DNA of 64,000 bases, from assembly GCF_025602895.1 (NCBI RefSeq), contig NW_026516233.1, positions 310,001-374,000 on the forward strand. Reading direction: 5' to 3'. The stretch is from Polychytrium aggregatum (lineage: Eukaryota; Chytridiomycota; Chytridiomycetes; Polychytriales). Of this stretch, positions 43,461 through 56,469 are shown piece after piece; position 1 is the stretch's first letter, and each line of letters starts with the position of its first letter. The translations under genes and the position numbers were made by a program. A model generated the notes under the pieces. It saw nothing but the letters and a program-made list of their open reading frames with translations, did no database searches and was not told the DNA's origin.

Positions 43461-43987
43461 AGCCCAGGCGTCAGTGTCATTGACTCTCTCTCGATGTGTC
43501 TCTCGGTGACCATTTTTTGCTTTCTTCCTCTTTGGCTGGACGGTGCCTCGTCTCGTGAACCTGTCTTGCCGTTTGGGCAAACCTGGGGGCTCATGGACGT
43601 ATTTGATCCTGGCGGCAGCAGGCCCGCCCTCGGTCTGTTCGCCAGCTCCCCCCCCCTGCCCCTCAAACTCTATGTTGTTGTTCCATGCTTGTCCAAGGAC
43701 CTGATCAACGGCTCTTCATGCAGCGCCCACACCCCTGTTTTCACAAATGTCTTTCTGTCGTCGTTCCCATGACCCTCGGCGCGGGGGTGCGGTACAAGGG
43801 TGTTGCATTTGTCCAATAGTACATATATGTTTGACGGCACTGTCGTCGTGAAAGTGCACGCTTGTTTGCCCGATGTTCACCCGAGTCGACAGCGTTTTCG
43901 AGCTACACCGCCTCCACCCTTTGCGTCTGTTGATCTGCTGAGGCTGCCGAGGCTGCCCCCCCCCCTTCTTCCTCCCAGCGGGTCCCT
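43461..43987. other. Convergent intergenic region
   Basis: 3' flanks of the UBL-WLM (+) and ARP1 (-) genes. No gene signal. Confidence 0.5.
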
Positions 43988-44696
43988 CTAGTTCATCATC
44001 TTCTTGTGGATAATGTCCGGGTCCTCCTGGTACTCCTCGGACGAGACCCACATCTTCTTGAAGGTGCCGAGCGACGCCAGAATACTTCCACCAATCCAAG
44101 TCGAATATTTGCGCTCCGGGGGAGCATAAATCTTGATTTTGACATCCTTGAGGGCCAGCTTCTTGATCTCGTTCAGCAATCGATCGCCGAAGCCTGAGAA
44201 CAGGCACGATCGGATGTGGAGAAGGGCAGTGAGTGGGCAGTGAGCAAGGCATTCGGGCAGGGGGGGGATGGCGTCCATCGAGAAAATGCGGTCATACCGT
44301 TGGTAAGGGTTGATCCACCCGACAGCACAATGTTCGAGAAAAGTGCCTTTCGCAGGTCCATATCGGCCTTGTTGATCGAATCGGCCACAACCTGGTGGAT
44401 GCCGGCATACTCCAGTCCCACGATTTCGGGGTTGAACAGAATCTCGGGGGCACGGAACCGCTCGGCGCCAAGCTTGATGCTGTTGCCATCGGGCAAGACA
44501 AACTCGTCCTGCTTGTTGTTGGCCTCCTTCTCCTCCTTGGCTGGGTTGAGGGCGACGTAGCACGACTTTTCCTTGATTAACCGGACGACCTCGCGCTCGG
44601 CCGAAGTGTGGAAGTGGTGACCCGATTTTCGGAGCAGAAGCTGCAGATGATCGGTGACATCGCTACGGCGGATGTTTGGCAGGGCACATGAGAGAG

Positions 44697-44735
<39 letters not shown>

Positions 44736-46373
44736 GATGCGAAGCACGAGGCGGAACAGGCAGCATATCAGTCAGGAGAGACTTTGAGGAAAGCCGGGTA
44801 GCGCAGACCACGCGGACATGGAAAAAGGTTTGCGCCTCACGCGCTGCATGCAGATAGCCGTGCATCGACAGGCAGTCCGCCACGACACCTGATCCTCGAT
44901 TCGAGACACCCAATCTTGGGCAATTTCTGGGCGGACCTGCCTTACGACTGTTGTTTTGCCGTGTCCAGCAGCCATAACATTCTATGCATCGATATGGCTG
45001 CCGTCTGCGCTTACCGTCCAGCAATATCGACACGGCGAACGGCATGAGGAAGCGCAAAGCCTTCATAGACTGGGACAGCATGGGTGACGCCGTCGCCAGA
45101 GTCGAGAACGATACCGGTGGTTCGGCCGGAGGCATATCTGGATGGCGAGGAAAAGATGTGCAAAGGTTAGATGGGTGGCGATGCTCATCGAGATTGCACG
45201 CCTGGGTAGGATCTGCCTCTGAGAAGGAGGGGGGGGAAGTAGCTACGCGTGGCAACGGAGAGATACGCACAGGGCCAGGACCGCCTGGATCGACATGAAC
45301 ATCGCCGGGACGTTGAAGGTCTCGAAGAAGATCTGGGCAGCCATCTCGCGATGGGTCCTCGGGTTGAGGGGCGCCTCAGTCAGCAGGACGGGGTGCTGTT
45401 CGTCGATGGGTTGCGAGGATTCAATGGTGGCCGACGATTCCGGCGAGCAGAGTGGGTGAACACAGCAAAGATGTCAGTGGCTTGTGGTGGGCATCTGCGG
45501 GACAATCGATGTTTTCGTAGAGGATACACAGGTCCATCCGGAGACCGGGGAGGCACTGAGCCATGACACCTGATGCAATGAGATCGAGTGTGTGGGGGGG
45601 GGAAAGTAGGGCGTGCCATGTACGAGCAACGCTGAACGACAACGGCGAGGATCCAAGGGAAGAGTGCATTTGTTTGGCGGAGGACGATGGGCACAGAGCG
45701 CGGGATCGACGGTCCAGACGTACTTCTTCAGGCAAGGTCTTGAGCTCTTCCGAGTAAATGTAGTTCCAGATCCGCTCCATATCGTCCCAGTCCGTGATGA
45801 TGCCATGCTCCATGGGGTACTTGATTTTCAGCAGTCCACGGAGCTCCTGAGCCTTCTTGCCGATGAAGTTGTCGCCCTCGACGGCACCAGCCATGATCCG
45901 AATGTGCTTCGGGCGGCCGACGCAGGATGAAAAGAAGCACTTGGGCACCGATTCTCCGGCAAATCCGGCTTTGATGACACCAGAGCCCTGGCAAGACATG
46001 GTTGCGGTCATAGGAAAGGCACTGGAGGCGTTAGGCCACATGGATGTGGGGCCGGCAGAGGGGGGGAGCCCGCAGATTGCCAAAGGCTCTGCCACGGAAG
46101 TGCCACAGGGAGTGCGTGACATGGCCGCATGGACAGGCGGTCGGATAGCACGATCAAATCGACGCAGACAGGCGACGGCCCAATGCGACATTGCGACACA
46201 GATCGCCGGCCAGGGTCGAGGGGAGGGGCATATCAACCAGGCCCACCAAGACAGCGAGCGACGGCCAAGCCAACCACGGAGCGAGCAAGGCGAGCCGCGA
46301 CAAGAAGGGCAAGGACGAGACGTACATTGTCGATGACAACGGGCTGGTTGGTCAGGACGTCGTCGTACTCCAT
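43988..46373 (-). CDS. ARP1: Actin-related protein 1 (centractin), dynactin filament subunit
   Basis: Exon 1 (46373-46326) encodes [16 protein letters not shown]; exon 2 begins at 45987 with [16 protein letters not shown]. Later blocks: [51 protein letters not shown]-type sequence around 45300, [16 protein letters not shown]-type around 45100, [55 protein letters not shown], and the last exon with [20 protein letters not shown] ending KKMMN. The first-exon [24 protein letters not shown] and TFKKMWVS segments are specific for ARP1 rather than actin. ARP1 forms the short filament of dynactin, the dynein cofactor. The 338-bp first intron splits exactly after the N in VIDN. One intron has a GA microsatellite (44692-44731). 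The gene is divergent from the ArfGAP gene. Confidence 0.92.
44692..44731. repeat. (GA)n microsatellite in an ARP1 intron
   Basis: About 20 dinucleotide units with one C interruption near the left end. Confidence 0.9.
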
Positions 46374-47093
46374 ATCTTGCGAGGGGTGCAGCAGGCCGAT
46401 AGATGACGAGATGAAGGCGAAAATGCAAACAAACGGGAGGCGTTTTTGGGAGGAAATGACGGCGGGCAGCGAGACCAGAGCGAGACGTGATGTGTGGGCG
46501 AGAGACAGGCGAGAGCGCAGCGAGACGGGGGAGCGAGAGACTGCATGAGTGGCTGGGCGACGCCGCTGTTTGTGTGGGAGGATGGAGCTGGGGATTGTCG
46601 CTGGGTGCGATGTCGTTGTCTCTGTGTGCTGGGCAAGCCGTCGCTGTCGCGCCGAGACTGCCGCCACATGCCCACACAGACTGCTGCGAGACACAGCTGA
46701 TCGCTGACGCGCGCGTGGAGCACGGCTATATTCGGCAGGTGGCGCGGGTGCGCGCCCGGCGCCGCGGGGGGCGTGGCTGTGTCGCGCCCGGCCTGTGCGA
46801 CGTCGGCACGGGTTCAGCGCCGCAACCCGCCACCGCCCGAAAAGCCAGGCGCGGAAGGCCGGACTGATCCGCTCGAGTCCTGGTCGTCGACACCAAGGTC
46901 GGTGCAGATCGCTTGAGGGGCATTAGCTATCGACACTGGCACTGGCCTATCGACACACGGGAATCGGTATCGACACACGGGAATCAATATCAACATCGAT
47001 ATCGGCATCGACGTCGCCACCACCAACACCAGCGTCGACGTCCACCTCTCCTGATCCGCCTCAGACACCGTCCGCTTCTCCGGCTCATCCGAA
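46374..47093. other. Bidirectional promoter region ARP1 / AGFG-type ArfGAP
   Basis: 720 bp between divergent ATGs, with the 5' leaders of both genes. Repeated CGACA and ATCGACA motifs occur near 46925-47030. No further gene. Confidence 0.5.
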
Positions 47094-49201
47094 ATGGCCT
47101 CGACCAAGCCCAGGATCCCCATCAACCAGGACCAAAAGTCCATCAAAAAGGCGCTCGACAATCTGCTGGCCCAGCCCGCCAACAAGACCTGCTTCGACTG
47201 TCCGCAGCGCTTCCCGACCTTTGCCAACCTCACCATCGGCTCGTTTGTCTGCGCTCGCTGCTCGGGCCTGCTCAGAGAGTTCAACCACAGGGTCAAGTCG
47301 TTCACGGCCTCGTCGTTCACCAAAGAGGATCTCCAGCTCCTCAGCGGCGGCAACGATGCTGCGGCCACCTACTGGCTTGCAAGCTGGACACCGCAGGCCT
47401 ATCCTGTTCCGTCCATCCATGACGACCAGTCCATCAAGCAGTTCATGATCGTCAAGTACTCGACCAGGCGGTACTACAAGTCCTCTGTCAATTCCGCACC
47501 TGCAGCGACCGCTGTATCGACCCCGCCAACTTCGGCCCCAGGAACACCCAATCTGTTCATGAACCCGTCCCTTGGCTCGTCGCTGCCACCACCGGCCTCG
47601 CGAGCCAACTCGGTCCCGGCTGGACAGTCGTTCTTCCAGTCTCCGGCCCCGGCCCCTGCTTTGGTTGATCTGTTTTCTTCCCAGCCTTCGGCTTTATCGG
47701 CACCCACATCGTCCTCGACTCTCTCCTTCAACCATCCGTTTGGCACACCCGCCGCCAGCGAGCTTGGCTCCACCCCCGCTCCCGCCCCTGCCGACGATGA
47801 CGACTTTGGCGACTTTCAAACAGGCAGCGTTACCGATGCTCCGGCGGCATCAAAGCCCACGACAGATTTCGACCTCATCGGCCGCACGCCGTCCACCAAT
47901 CAGTCGCCGCCGGCTTTTGGATACCCAAGATCCTCTCCACAGGCGACGCCTGCGTCCCTGCCAGTCACTGCCAACCCCTTGGTCATGAGCCGAACGCCTT
48001 CTGAGCAGGCGGCACTCTATCAAAATCAACGCCACTCCCTGATCCAGTCGCTCCTGTCGACCATGTCGGGGTCCGTCTCGGAGAGCAACGGCAAAAGCAA
48101 CAGCAGCAACAGCAACAGCCACAGCAGCGCCGCTGGCTTTGCGGACTTTGCGGCTTTCAATTCCTCCGGCCCATCCCGGACCAGCAATACCGGCTCGAAC
48201 ATCGCTGGTCCAGGCCATAGCCATGCCCAGAGTGCCGCGGTGGCCCCTTTGATCCCATCCGACGCCTCGATCCCTTCCGGCTCGCTGGGCTTCTATTCGA
48301 CCCCGACTCCTCTGGCCGCCAACGGCACCGGCACCGGCCGAATCCAGGGAACTGGACAAGCAAATCAGGGATTTGCCAACTTTGGCGCTGCTGCGCTCTC
48401 CAGCACTCCCATGACTCCAGGTGAGAGCAAACCGTGCGCGATCGCTGTCGCATGGATGCGTGTGCCTCGCCCTAGTCGTCGGTCTCCAAGCGACTTGCTT
48501 TCCGGTAGATGACGTGCTTGGTGTGCTGGTGCTCCTTGCATGTTGGGTATACTGACGCTCCTCCTGTCATCCTACCGCCAGTGGCCTCTCCGCCGCCTTT
48601 TGTTGCTAGCTTCTCGAAGGCGCCGGCCTCTGCAGCCGCGGCAACAGCCCCAGCAACAGCCCCTGCCGCTAGCTCCAAGGATGACCCATACTCTGCATTT
48701 CGGGAGCTGTCGCTGCGAGATCAGGTCCAGCTGGACGGACATGGACACGGGTTCTATGTCGACGACAAGGCGAACAAACTGGCACAAGAGGGTGAGTTGC
48801 ATTTTTGTTGTCCAGTTGTGCCTGTCTTGCCAGCCAACAGACGGCCCCGAACTGATACTGCTGCTTCCCTGCCCTCTGCTTCCCTGCCCTCTGCTTTCCT
48901 CTCCTCCCGATGCCTGAATCGATTTCTACCAATCCGATCCACACCAGCCAAAAACGACATGCATTTCCAAGGCCTCTTCAACATGGCCAAGGCATCCACC
49001 CCAAGCAAGCCCAAGACAACGGCCCTCCCCGGAAGCCAGAGCTTCCCCGGACTGGCCCCGAAGCCCGCCAACGGCGGCTTCGACGACCTGTTTGATTTCG
49101 CCGGCCCAACCGTGCAGCCGGCCAACACCTCGTCGGCATTGGCGTCGACGTCTATGAGCAAGCCCAGCGGGGGCGTTGACGATCTGCTGGGTCTCTTTTA
49201 G
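47094..49201 (+). CDS. AGFG-type ArfGAP zinc-finger protein
   Basis: Exons 47094-48420, 48582-48791 and 48948-49201 join in phase to 596 aa. Residues about 12-130 are an ArfGAP domain: zinc finger CFDC..CARC within TCFDCPQRFPTFANL and TIGSFVCARCSGLLREFNHR (arginine finger Arg in LLREFNHRVKS). The SxLLREFNHRVKSF form and the missing Trp after the first CxxC are typical of the AGFG/HRB branch. The remainder is a long low-complexity Ser/Ala/Pro/Gly/Phe tail with several FG-like and DDDFGDF acidic-Phe motifs, ending GGVDDLLGLF. Such acidic-Phe and LLGLF-like motifs can bind clathrin adaptors (inference). Members regulate Arf GTPases or bridge endocytic cargo. The exon 2 junction (CCA G / TG GCC) and the exon 3 junction (GAG G / CC AAA) both keep frame. 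Confidence 0.85.
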
Positions 49202-50593
49202 CTCCGAGGGCTGCAAAACACGATGAAGATCTGGGCATCGTCCTCGAGGCGAACCGCCTTGTCCTTTGATGCACATGGGAACCGCCTTGGATACTCGGGG
49301 CGCATGGGGGCATCCGCCCGATTTGGCAGCTGCCTGCCCGATTCGGCGGCCTGGTCGGGGGAACCGCATCGCCCACACGCGCTCCCTGGCAAGAGACTGA
49401 GACCCTGGCGCCCAAAGGCACGACGATCAGACCAGAGCAGACCGGACCAGATCAGAGCAGACCAGACCAGGCTGGATCCATGCGTGGGAGGGTGTCGACG
49501 ATACATTGCGATGGACATTGCGATGGACATGGCGATGGACATGGCCGCGGCGTTTGTCTCAAGTTGCATATCCTTGCTGGACGACGCGCCCGCATCAACG
49601 ACACCGAATGGTCAAAAAACCAGGGTGTCCCGTTTCTTACTGCAGTGGAATACAATCCAACGCAGCGCAGTGCGCCCTGTCCTGCCGGCCGGCTGCATCA
49701 CGCCAATCATGCATCCGGGCGTCGAGCCCCTTTGGGCATTGTCGCTCTCGCCCGTCGGAGGGCCGCGAATGCAAGCAGTTCGGGCGGTTGCGTCTGGTTT
49801 GGCCGGCGTCGATGTCTATTGCCGAGCGAGCGTGCAGGCGACAGATATGTCGATGCGCTTGTGTTATTTTCTGTCGACCCATGCGACAATGCCTGAATCG
49901 CTGTTGCTGGGAGTTGTGGCCGTGGGGGCAGCCCTTTCGCCCCCCCTCCTCTAACAGCAACACCCGCCCTTCTGCCATCGCACTGGCAGCGGCTCTCGCC
50001 CGCATCTCGCTCGCATCTCGCCCGCATCTCGCCCGCATCTCAGCGCCGTCTCGTCCTCGCTGCCCTCTCGCCCTCCCCCGTCGATTTCGTCTTTGCCGGC
50101 CTTGCCTTCAACTTTCCTTCTGCTTCTCTCTCTCATCGGTCCTTCCCAGAAGCGCTTCTCCTCCCGGCCGGTCGAGTCTTGCCTCGTATGTTTGCGGTCG
50201 CTGCTGGCAACTCTTGCTGTGGCCCCGCTGCTCGCAGCGCTGCATACCCTGTCCTGCCGTGCACTAGCCCTGCTGACCCTGTCTTCGTCTTTGCTCCCTC
50301 TTGTCGATCGTCCCGTCCGCGCTGCAGCCGAGTCCGTCTTAGCCACCCACCTGTCGGCCATCGCCTCTGCTTCCTTTCTCTGCGAGCAAACACCGCTACC
50401 ATAGGGGCATCGCCACCCTTCGACCACTCCAACTTCTCCCCTACCGGTTTCTGCCGTTATCTTGCTGCGTGGTCGTCTCTGTGATTCTCTCTCTATCCCT
50501 TCCACCACCGCCGCCGCCGACCCCACCATCCCTTTTTCCTCCCTTCCCCTCTCCTTCCCTTTCCATCCTCCCGTTCCATCCACAGCAAGCATC
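49202..50593. other. Upstream region of the PKA regulatory subunit gene
   Basis: 1.4 kb holding an AGACCAGA-type degenerate repeat (49427-49470), (ATTGCGATGGACATGGCG)-type units (49505-49545), one TGTCCCGTTTCTT motif (49625-49638), a CTCGCCCGCAT repeat (49996-50042), and a long pyrimidine-rich leader just before the ATG, as is common upstream of fungal starts. No domain-bearing frame. Confidence 0.5.
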
Positions 50594-53058
50594 ATGGCCG
50601 AACACTTTTCGCCAGAGCTGTATACCGTCCCCGTCGCGTTTCCGGCCATCTTGAAGGATCTTAACAAGGAGGTCCTGAAGGCCCAACCCGCCGACATTTA
50701 CCAGTTTTGCGCAAACTACTTCCAGAAGAAGCTGGAGGAGCAGCGAGTCCAGCTAATCCAGACAGGTAGGTAACCCAGCGACGGGCGCCATGGGCTCCCT
50801 CGATCCGTGATCTGCCATATCGAGTCGAGTGGCAAGGGAAGGTGAACCAATTCCGACGACGAGGCTGAGATGCAAGGGGAGGGAGGGGCATGGGTGGCCG
50901 GGCAGGACCGACAGTGATGCATCCAGGGCAATGGCTGCAATCGCTTGTGGTCGGTCTGTGCCCGAACAGTCTTGAGGAGCAGTTTGCCATCCGGGTGTGG
51001 CGACTCTCCTTGCAAAGCTAAGCTGGCTTGGCTTGGCTTGACTTGGCTTCGTTGGCGGTGATTTTGTCTCTCTTGCCCGCGTCTGTGTTTTGCTTGGTGA
51101 TGCGCTCTGCTTTTCAGCACTCTGGATCATGACTTGTGTATCCTGGCTTTTACGGCTTTGCGATGCGCACCCTGTGCTTCGTCTGCCTGCGGCCTCTCCC
51201 CTCCGCGCTCCGTTGCTCACCTCCCGCTCTCTTGACGGGGACACGGCCTTCTTGAGTCTCCGTCTTTGCTTGTCCTGTATTCTCCCTTCACCGCGCCGTC
51301 CTCATCGTCGATTAGGCTGCAGTCGTACCGGTGTGATGTGTTGTGTTGAGGCTTCCGGATTGTATTTTGCGCAGGGCATCATTGTCGATCCCTGGCAACG
51401 TATGGCTCTCGCTTCTGCGTTCCATCCCCGCCCCTCTCCCTTGTCTCTGTCCCACAAGTTTAAGTGCCGACTCGCATCACCGCCTTTTTCATTCGCTTTT
51501 GTGGGTCATGGCTCGTGGCTGCTCGCTGGCGCGGCCTCGTGTTGCCACGATGGGAGAATTGTGGTTTTGTGATAGTGGACGAGGCCTGACTTGAGTCGTG
51601 GCTGTGATCGAGTCTCTCGTTGAAGCCCAGAGCGCACCCATTCCTGCCTCGAGTTCAAGTTTGCGACCCTGCGGCTCACCAACTGTTTGCATTCTCGTTG
51701 CTGCCTCCGCGCCTTTCGTGAACTCTACAGCTTCTGGAAAAACGCTGGTCCCCGCACAGTCAACAGCCGGAGCCGGGGCTGCACAGTCCCACGAAGGAGA
51801 TCATGACGATGACGATGCAAGCGATGAAGACCATGACGACGATAACGAAGAAGAAGAGGAAGAGGACGACGAAGAGGACGAGGAGCCCTACGAGGAGCCC
51901 ACGGCTCCCCCGCAGATGCCCGCCACATACAACCGAGGGCGCCGCACCTCGGTTAGCGCCGAGTCGATGGCACCGACCCTGGACAAGGACTTTGTCAAGA
52001 CCGTCATCCCCAAGACCGAGGAGCAGAAGGGTCGCATCGAGCGAGCCATCAAGAACAACTTCCTATTCAAGAGCCTGGACGAGGAGCAGTACGTCGACGT
52101 TGTCAATGCCATGGCCGAAAAGCGGGTGCTCACTGGCGAGGAAGTCATCAAGCAAGGCGGCATCGGCGACTACTTTTACTGCGTCGAGATCGGAACGCTG
52201 GACGTCTATGTGTCGCGCAACGGCCAGCCGCCCATCAAGGTGTTCAACTACGAGGCCGGCGGCAGCTTTGGTGAGCTGGCGCTGATGTACAACGCGCCCC
52301 GTGCCGCCACCGTCGTAGCGACCTCGGACTGCGTCCTCTGGGCCCTCGACCGCGTGACCTTCCGCCGCATTCTCATGGAGAACACCTCGCGAAAGCGACG
52401 CATGTACGAAGATTTCCTCGAGGAGGTGCCGCTCCTGATCTCGCTCGAGCCGTACGAGCGCCACAAGATTGCAGATGCCCTGGAGTCGGTCACCTTCAAC
52501 GACGGCGAGGTTGTCATCCGCCAGGGCGAGGCAGGCGATGCCTTCTTTATCATCGAGAACGGCGAGGCCACCGTAACCCAGACCGACGACAATGGCGTTG
52601 ACCACAGCGGCTTCCCGAGTCTAAAGAAGGGCGATTACTTTGGAGGTGAGCAGCCGGCTTCGTCCCCAATGGTCTCGAGGCTCGGTCAGACCGGGTGATT
52701 GCTGGGGCACGATCGCCCGCCCCACAGAGTTGCGAGTCATGACTGCGGTCTCTGTTGGATCTGGATCTGGATCTGGATCTGGATCGCTACTTGCTGGGGT
52801 GGGGCTCAGTCCCGAGTGATCGGCTCGCTCGTCGCTGGCATTCTGCATCGCACTAACTCTCGGTCGATATTCATGTCCGCACCTACGCCAGAGCTCGCGC
52901 TGCTGACAGACAAGCCGCGAAAGGCTACGATCACTGCCCGCGGCCGCCTAAAGTGCGCCACCCTTGGAAAGAAGGCCTTTGTCCGTCTCCTGGGACCGGT
53001 AGTGGACATTATCAAGCGAAACGCCTCCAACTACCAGACCTTCTCGGATCGCATCTAG
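50594..53058 (+). CDS. cAMP-dependent protein kinase regulatory subunit
   Basis: Three exons, 50594-50765, 51731-52645 and 52892-53058, join in phase to 417 aa. Exon 1 is the RIIa-type dimerisation/docking domain ([20 protein letters not shown]). Exon 2 opens with a very acidic linker (Asp/Glu run at residues 81-113), then the inhibitor site RRTSV (128-132), a true RRxS substrate-type sequence as in type II subunits. It continues with cyclic-nucleotide-binding domain A (phosphate-binding cassette [15 protein letters not shown]) and most of domain B. Exon 3 completes cassette B across the intron: [16 protein letters not shown]. Both cassette Glu and Arg are present, so cAMP binding should work in both sites. 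The protein holds PKA catalytic subunits inactive until cAMP binds. The first intron is 965 bp, the longest in the window. The second contains a (GGATCT)n run at 52760-52788. Confidence 0.93.
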
Positions 53059-54199
53059 ACGCCTCTGTCGGGCTTGAGCATCAATCCTTCCCACCTCCTC
53101 CATCACCCGTCTCGATTCCCTCCTTCTCCTCCACCTGCTCTTCCTCCTCCGTCATTACACAGCTCCGAAAGGAATGCGCCGTGCACCACCCGGGCCTTTT
53201 CGATCCATGTATGTGTGTCTGCCATGCCTGCTTGTCAGCTCGCTCGCCAGTTTGCTCGTCAGTTTGCTCGCCAGTTTGCTCGCCAGCTTCTAGCCTTCTC
53301 TTCGAGTCCTTGCCCTCTCTCTTCTCTTCGCCTCCTTGGATCTTCCTTCACTCATGCACAGACACATGTAGTTGTCTCGGCCACTCCCCCTCCTCCGCCT
53401 TGCCTATAGATTGTAGTCTCCCCTTCAACAGAGTCGCCGCCCGTTCACCGGACTGTGCTTGAGCTGCTATCGTGCCTTCTCACTCACTCACTCTCGTTTC
53501 TCTCTCCCTCGTCCGACTCTCTCTCTCGTTTCCGATTCACTCTTTCGACGCTCTCCCCCCCCCCGACACCTCTCCAGACATATATATTGGCTTTTTCTCT
53601 CTCTCTCTCTCCCATTCTCTCTTTTCTTTTTTACTATTATATCTCTCCCGATCTCCCTCCCTCACTCTATCGTTGCACTCGCTTGCTCGCTCTTGTCTTC
53701 ACTCCCATTCGCCCCTCTCACGATCACAATTTCACGCGCCGCTCTCCTGCCATTGCTCCTCCTCCTCCGCCCCCGATGAAAGCCTTCCCAAATATCAATA
53801 TCAAATAGAGCTTGCTCCGATTGTTCACTGTGCTCGCAACACACGCACATGCAACGAGGGCGGCCCATTGGGGAGGGGGGGGCGAAGTTCCCACATCAAC
53901 GGATAGCTCGATGAAGAGTGCATGGGTATTGCGACACTCCACGAAACTGAACCAAGTGCGATCCATCTGTATCATTGAATGATCACCGCCCCTCATGATG
54001 CATGATCATCGACCACCTGTGGGAACTACGGACACGCAAGATGAAATGGACAACTTTCTCTTTCATTCGAACCTCGTAGGAGAGGCTGGACTGATAACAA
54101 AAGACGGAGGGGGGACAAAAAAATTTGCGAGAGGAAAGGGAGGGGATGCCACCACGGATCAAGGGCAATAAAAACTAACACCGACGGCCAAAAGGTCGG
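53059..54199. other. Convergent intergenic region, pyrimidine-rich
   Basis: 1.1 kb of 3' flank. A (GCCAGTTTGCTC) repeat lies at 53245-53288, with long CT-rich tracts at 53460-53720, including (CT)n at 53595-53620. The CT-richness opens several spurious plus-strand frames of Ser/Leu/Pro. No gene called. Confidence 0.55.
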
Positions 54200-55880
54200 C
54201 TAAAGCGATGCCTCGCCTCGAGAACGGTTCGGCAGCTGCGGAGGCTTCATCTCCGAGAGCGCCATGTTCAGCAGAGCCGTCATTTTGTCGACGGCCGTGG
54301 TGCCGGCCTTGGGGTCGTCCTTGACGATATCGAGGATATGGAACAAGTAGTTTTCCAGGCGCTTGAGCTTGTCGGCCGTCTCTGGAGCGACAAACACCGG
54401 CGGCAGGGTCGAGGCCGGGGCGCCTCCAGACGACGACGACGACGACGACGGCTGGGATGGCTGGGATGGAGACGATGATGACGATGACGCTGCGGTTGCG
54501 GTTGCTGCTCCCGAGGTAAAGCGGGAGAAGAACGTCGACGGGGGCTGGTTCTCGGAAGTGCTTCGGCCTCCTCGGCCATCGCCGATGTCGCCGTCGCTGG
54601 CGGCGGGCACATCCGGCAGCGAGCCATCACCGGTCTCGTCGAGATAGTCGCATTCTTGCTGGAGGTATCGCTCGATGATCTTGAGGTTGCGAATGTTGGG
54701 CTTGTAGCTGATTTCGAAGAGCGAGCCGACGACGGGGACGGTGCTGGAAGGCGGTGGGCAAAACTCTGGTGAGCCGACATTGCGCTTGATTCGCACCTCC
54801 CAACAACAACAACAGCGAGCGAATATCACAAAATGCTCCCATCCGTGCCCTTTTCCTTCCCTCCTCCTCCTCCTCCTCCTCCTCCTCCTCCTCCCCACTT
54901 CGAACCATGCCGCCAAAAAAAAGGCACATACCCGACAATCGCTGTGATCACAATGTTGAAGACCATGCCCGCAACGGCGTACCACGGAAGGTGGAACTGT
55001 CGCGACAGCCAAAAGATATAGATCATGATCATGGTCGAGACGGCGTCGCCCACAAACGGAATCATCTGCAGAATGGCGTCGGCGCCGAACGTTCGTTTGG
55101 AGCCAGGAATACGGAACTGCGAGTCCATCAGCACACTGAGCTTGCGGATGCGCTCCTGAACACCAGCCGGGTTGCAATATGCATTATCGTCGAGGAGTGG
55201 AGGTCGAAGAAGCCAGCCAGAGGGTCAGTTTGTTGGTGCGGCTGGGGCGAGCAATCCACATCTCCATTCCCCCGTTCCTGTCCCCGTCCCCCCAGTGGCC
55301 ACCAGGCAGGACACAAGTCGAGGGAAGGGGCAAGTTCAGAGCAGTCGGACTCGCTCGGCATCGGCATCGGCATCGACGGCGCCTTACCAGGTGCTCTCGC
55401 TTGCGTTCGGGCGAGAGCTCGGTCTGCGGAATGTTCTTCTCCACAAACTCCTGGATGAACTTGTAGAAGCTCCAGGGCGACTTCATGATCTGCTGGAACT
55501 CATCCTTGCTCATTTTGTTGCGCTCGACAAAGGCTCGGAGTGCTGGGTTGTTGTTGTAGGATGTGTAGAGGGCATCCAGAACCTTGGTCAAGGCCGGTTT
55601 GCTAACGACCGGCTTGCTGGATGCCCAGAGCCACGAGGAATGGAGGGAGGTATGGCAGCGGTCGATGGCCAAGGTGGAGAGCCGACCGACCAAAAGAGTG
55701 TGGGCAGAGAGGGTATATCGTTGGCTTCCGGCAGAGGGAACGACTTGGCGAGTGTAAAAACAAGCAGCAACAGCGACGAGGAAGACGGGGGCTTGGTCGT
55801 TTCTCGATGCTGACTTACCCGGCTGCTGCTGAAGTCAGTGGGGCTGGGTTGGGCTGGGACTTTGATGACTTGGAGAACAT
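54200..55880 (-). CDS. DUF4112 membrane protein
   Basis: Four exons, 55880-55819, 55616-55388, 55155-54932 and 54743-54200, join in phase to 352 aa. The start MFSKSSKSQPNPAPLTSAAA is the only ATG that fits exon 1 phase. Residues about 25-97 are a charged helical region (LDALYTSYNNNPALRAFVE). Then comes the DUF4112 core: VLMDSQFRIPGSKRTFGADA, ILQMIPFVGDAVSTMIMIYI, a second membrane segment (YAVAGMVFNIVITAIVG), and TVPVVGSLFEISYKPNIRN. After that a Ser-rich low-complexity linker leads to a coiled-coil-like end (TADKLKRLENYLFHILDIVK). The family is widespread in bacteria and fungi, probably integral membrane, with no established biochemistry. Intron 3 carries a (CTC)n run at 54858-54895 on the plus strand. 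Confidence 0.85.
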
Positions 55881-56469
55881 ATCGTGGGCCGGGAACAGAC
55901 ACAGCGGTAGGTTGGGCAGGATAGAGCAGCAGGGCAAGAGAGGGAGGGTCGAGCAACACAGCGGTTGTCTGCCTGTGTGGAATGAGTGGGATATGCAGGA
56001 AGCGAGCGAGAGACAAAAGTCGAACGACAGCGGCGCTGGCATTGGCGGCGTTGGGATTGTTCATACAACGACACGCCAGGGCCAATGCGGTGCAGGGCGG
56101 ACCACGGCACCAGCAGGCCCATTCATCATGGCCGCGCTGAAGGTGGGGGGAATCTCCCTGGTTCAAATGGCCAGGATCATGACATCGGGATTGTCCCGCT
56201 TTACTGAGCGTCAGTGGGTCTTGTCCATCCGCACCGAGGCACACCGATCCGCATGACATACTTCTCAAGGGCCGACAGAGAGCAGGCCCTGGATGTGCGA
56301 TGCAGAGACCGAAGGTGCAGCTTGGCCAAGGGCAGCGGATCGCCCGATTCAAGAAGAGCAAGAATGCATCCAAGAGCCGAGTCGACATGATCGTGGGCGG
56401 TGGATGGACATATCGCCGCGCTGCGAGCAAGTTCCCAGGCATCCCAGCGACAGTGGCAGTCTTGATTCT
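55881..56469. other. Spacer between the DUF4112 and RPAIN-like genes
   Basis: Both neighbours are on the minus strand, so this holds the 3' flank of the RPAIN-like gene and the promoter of the DUF4112 gene. Nothing recognised. Confidence 0.45.
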
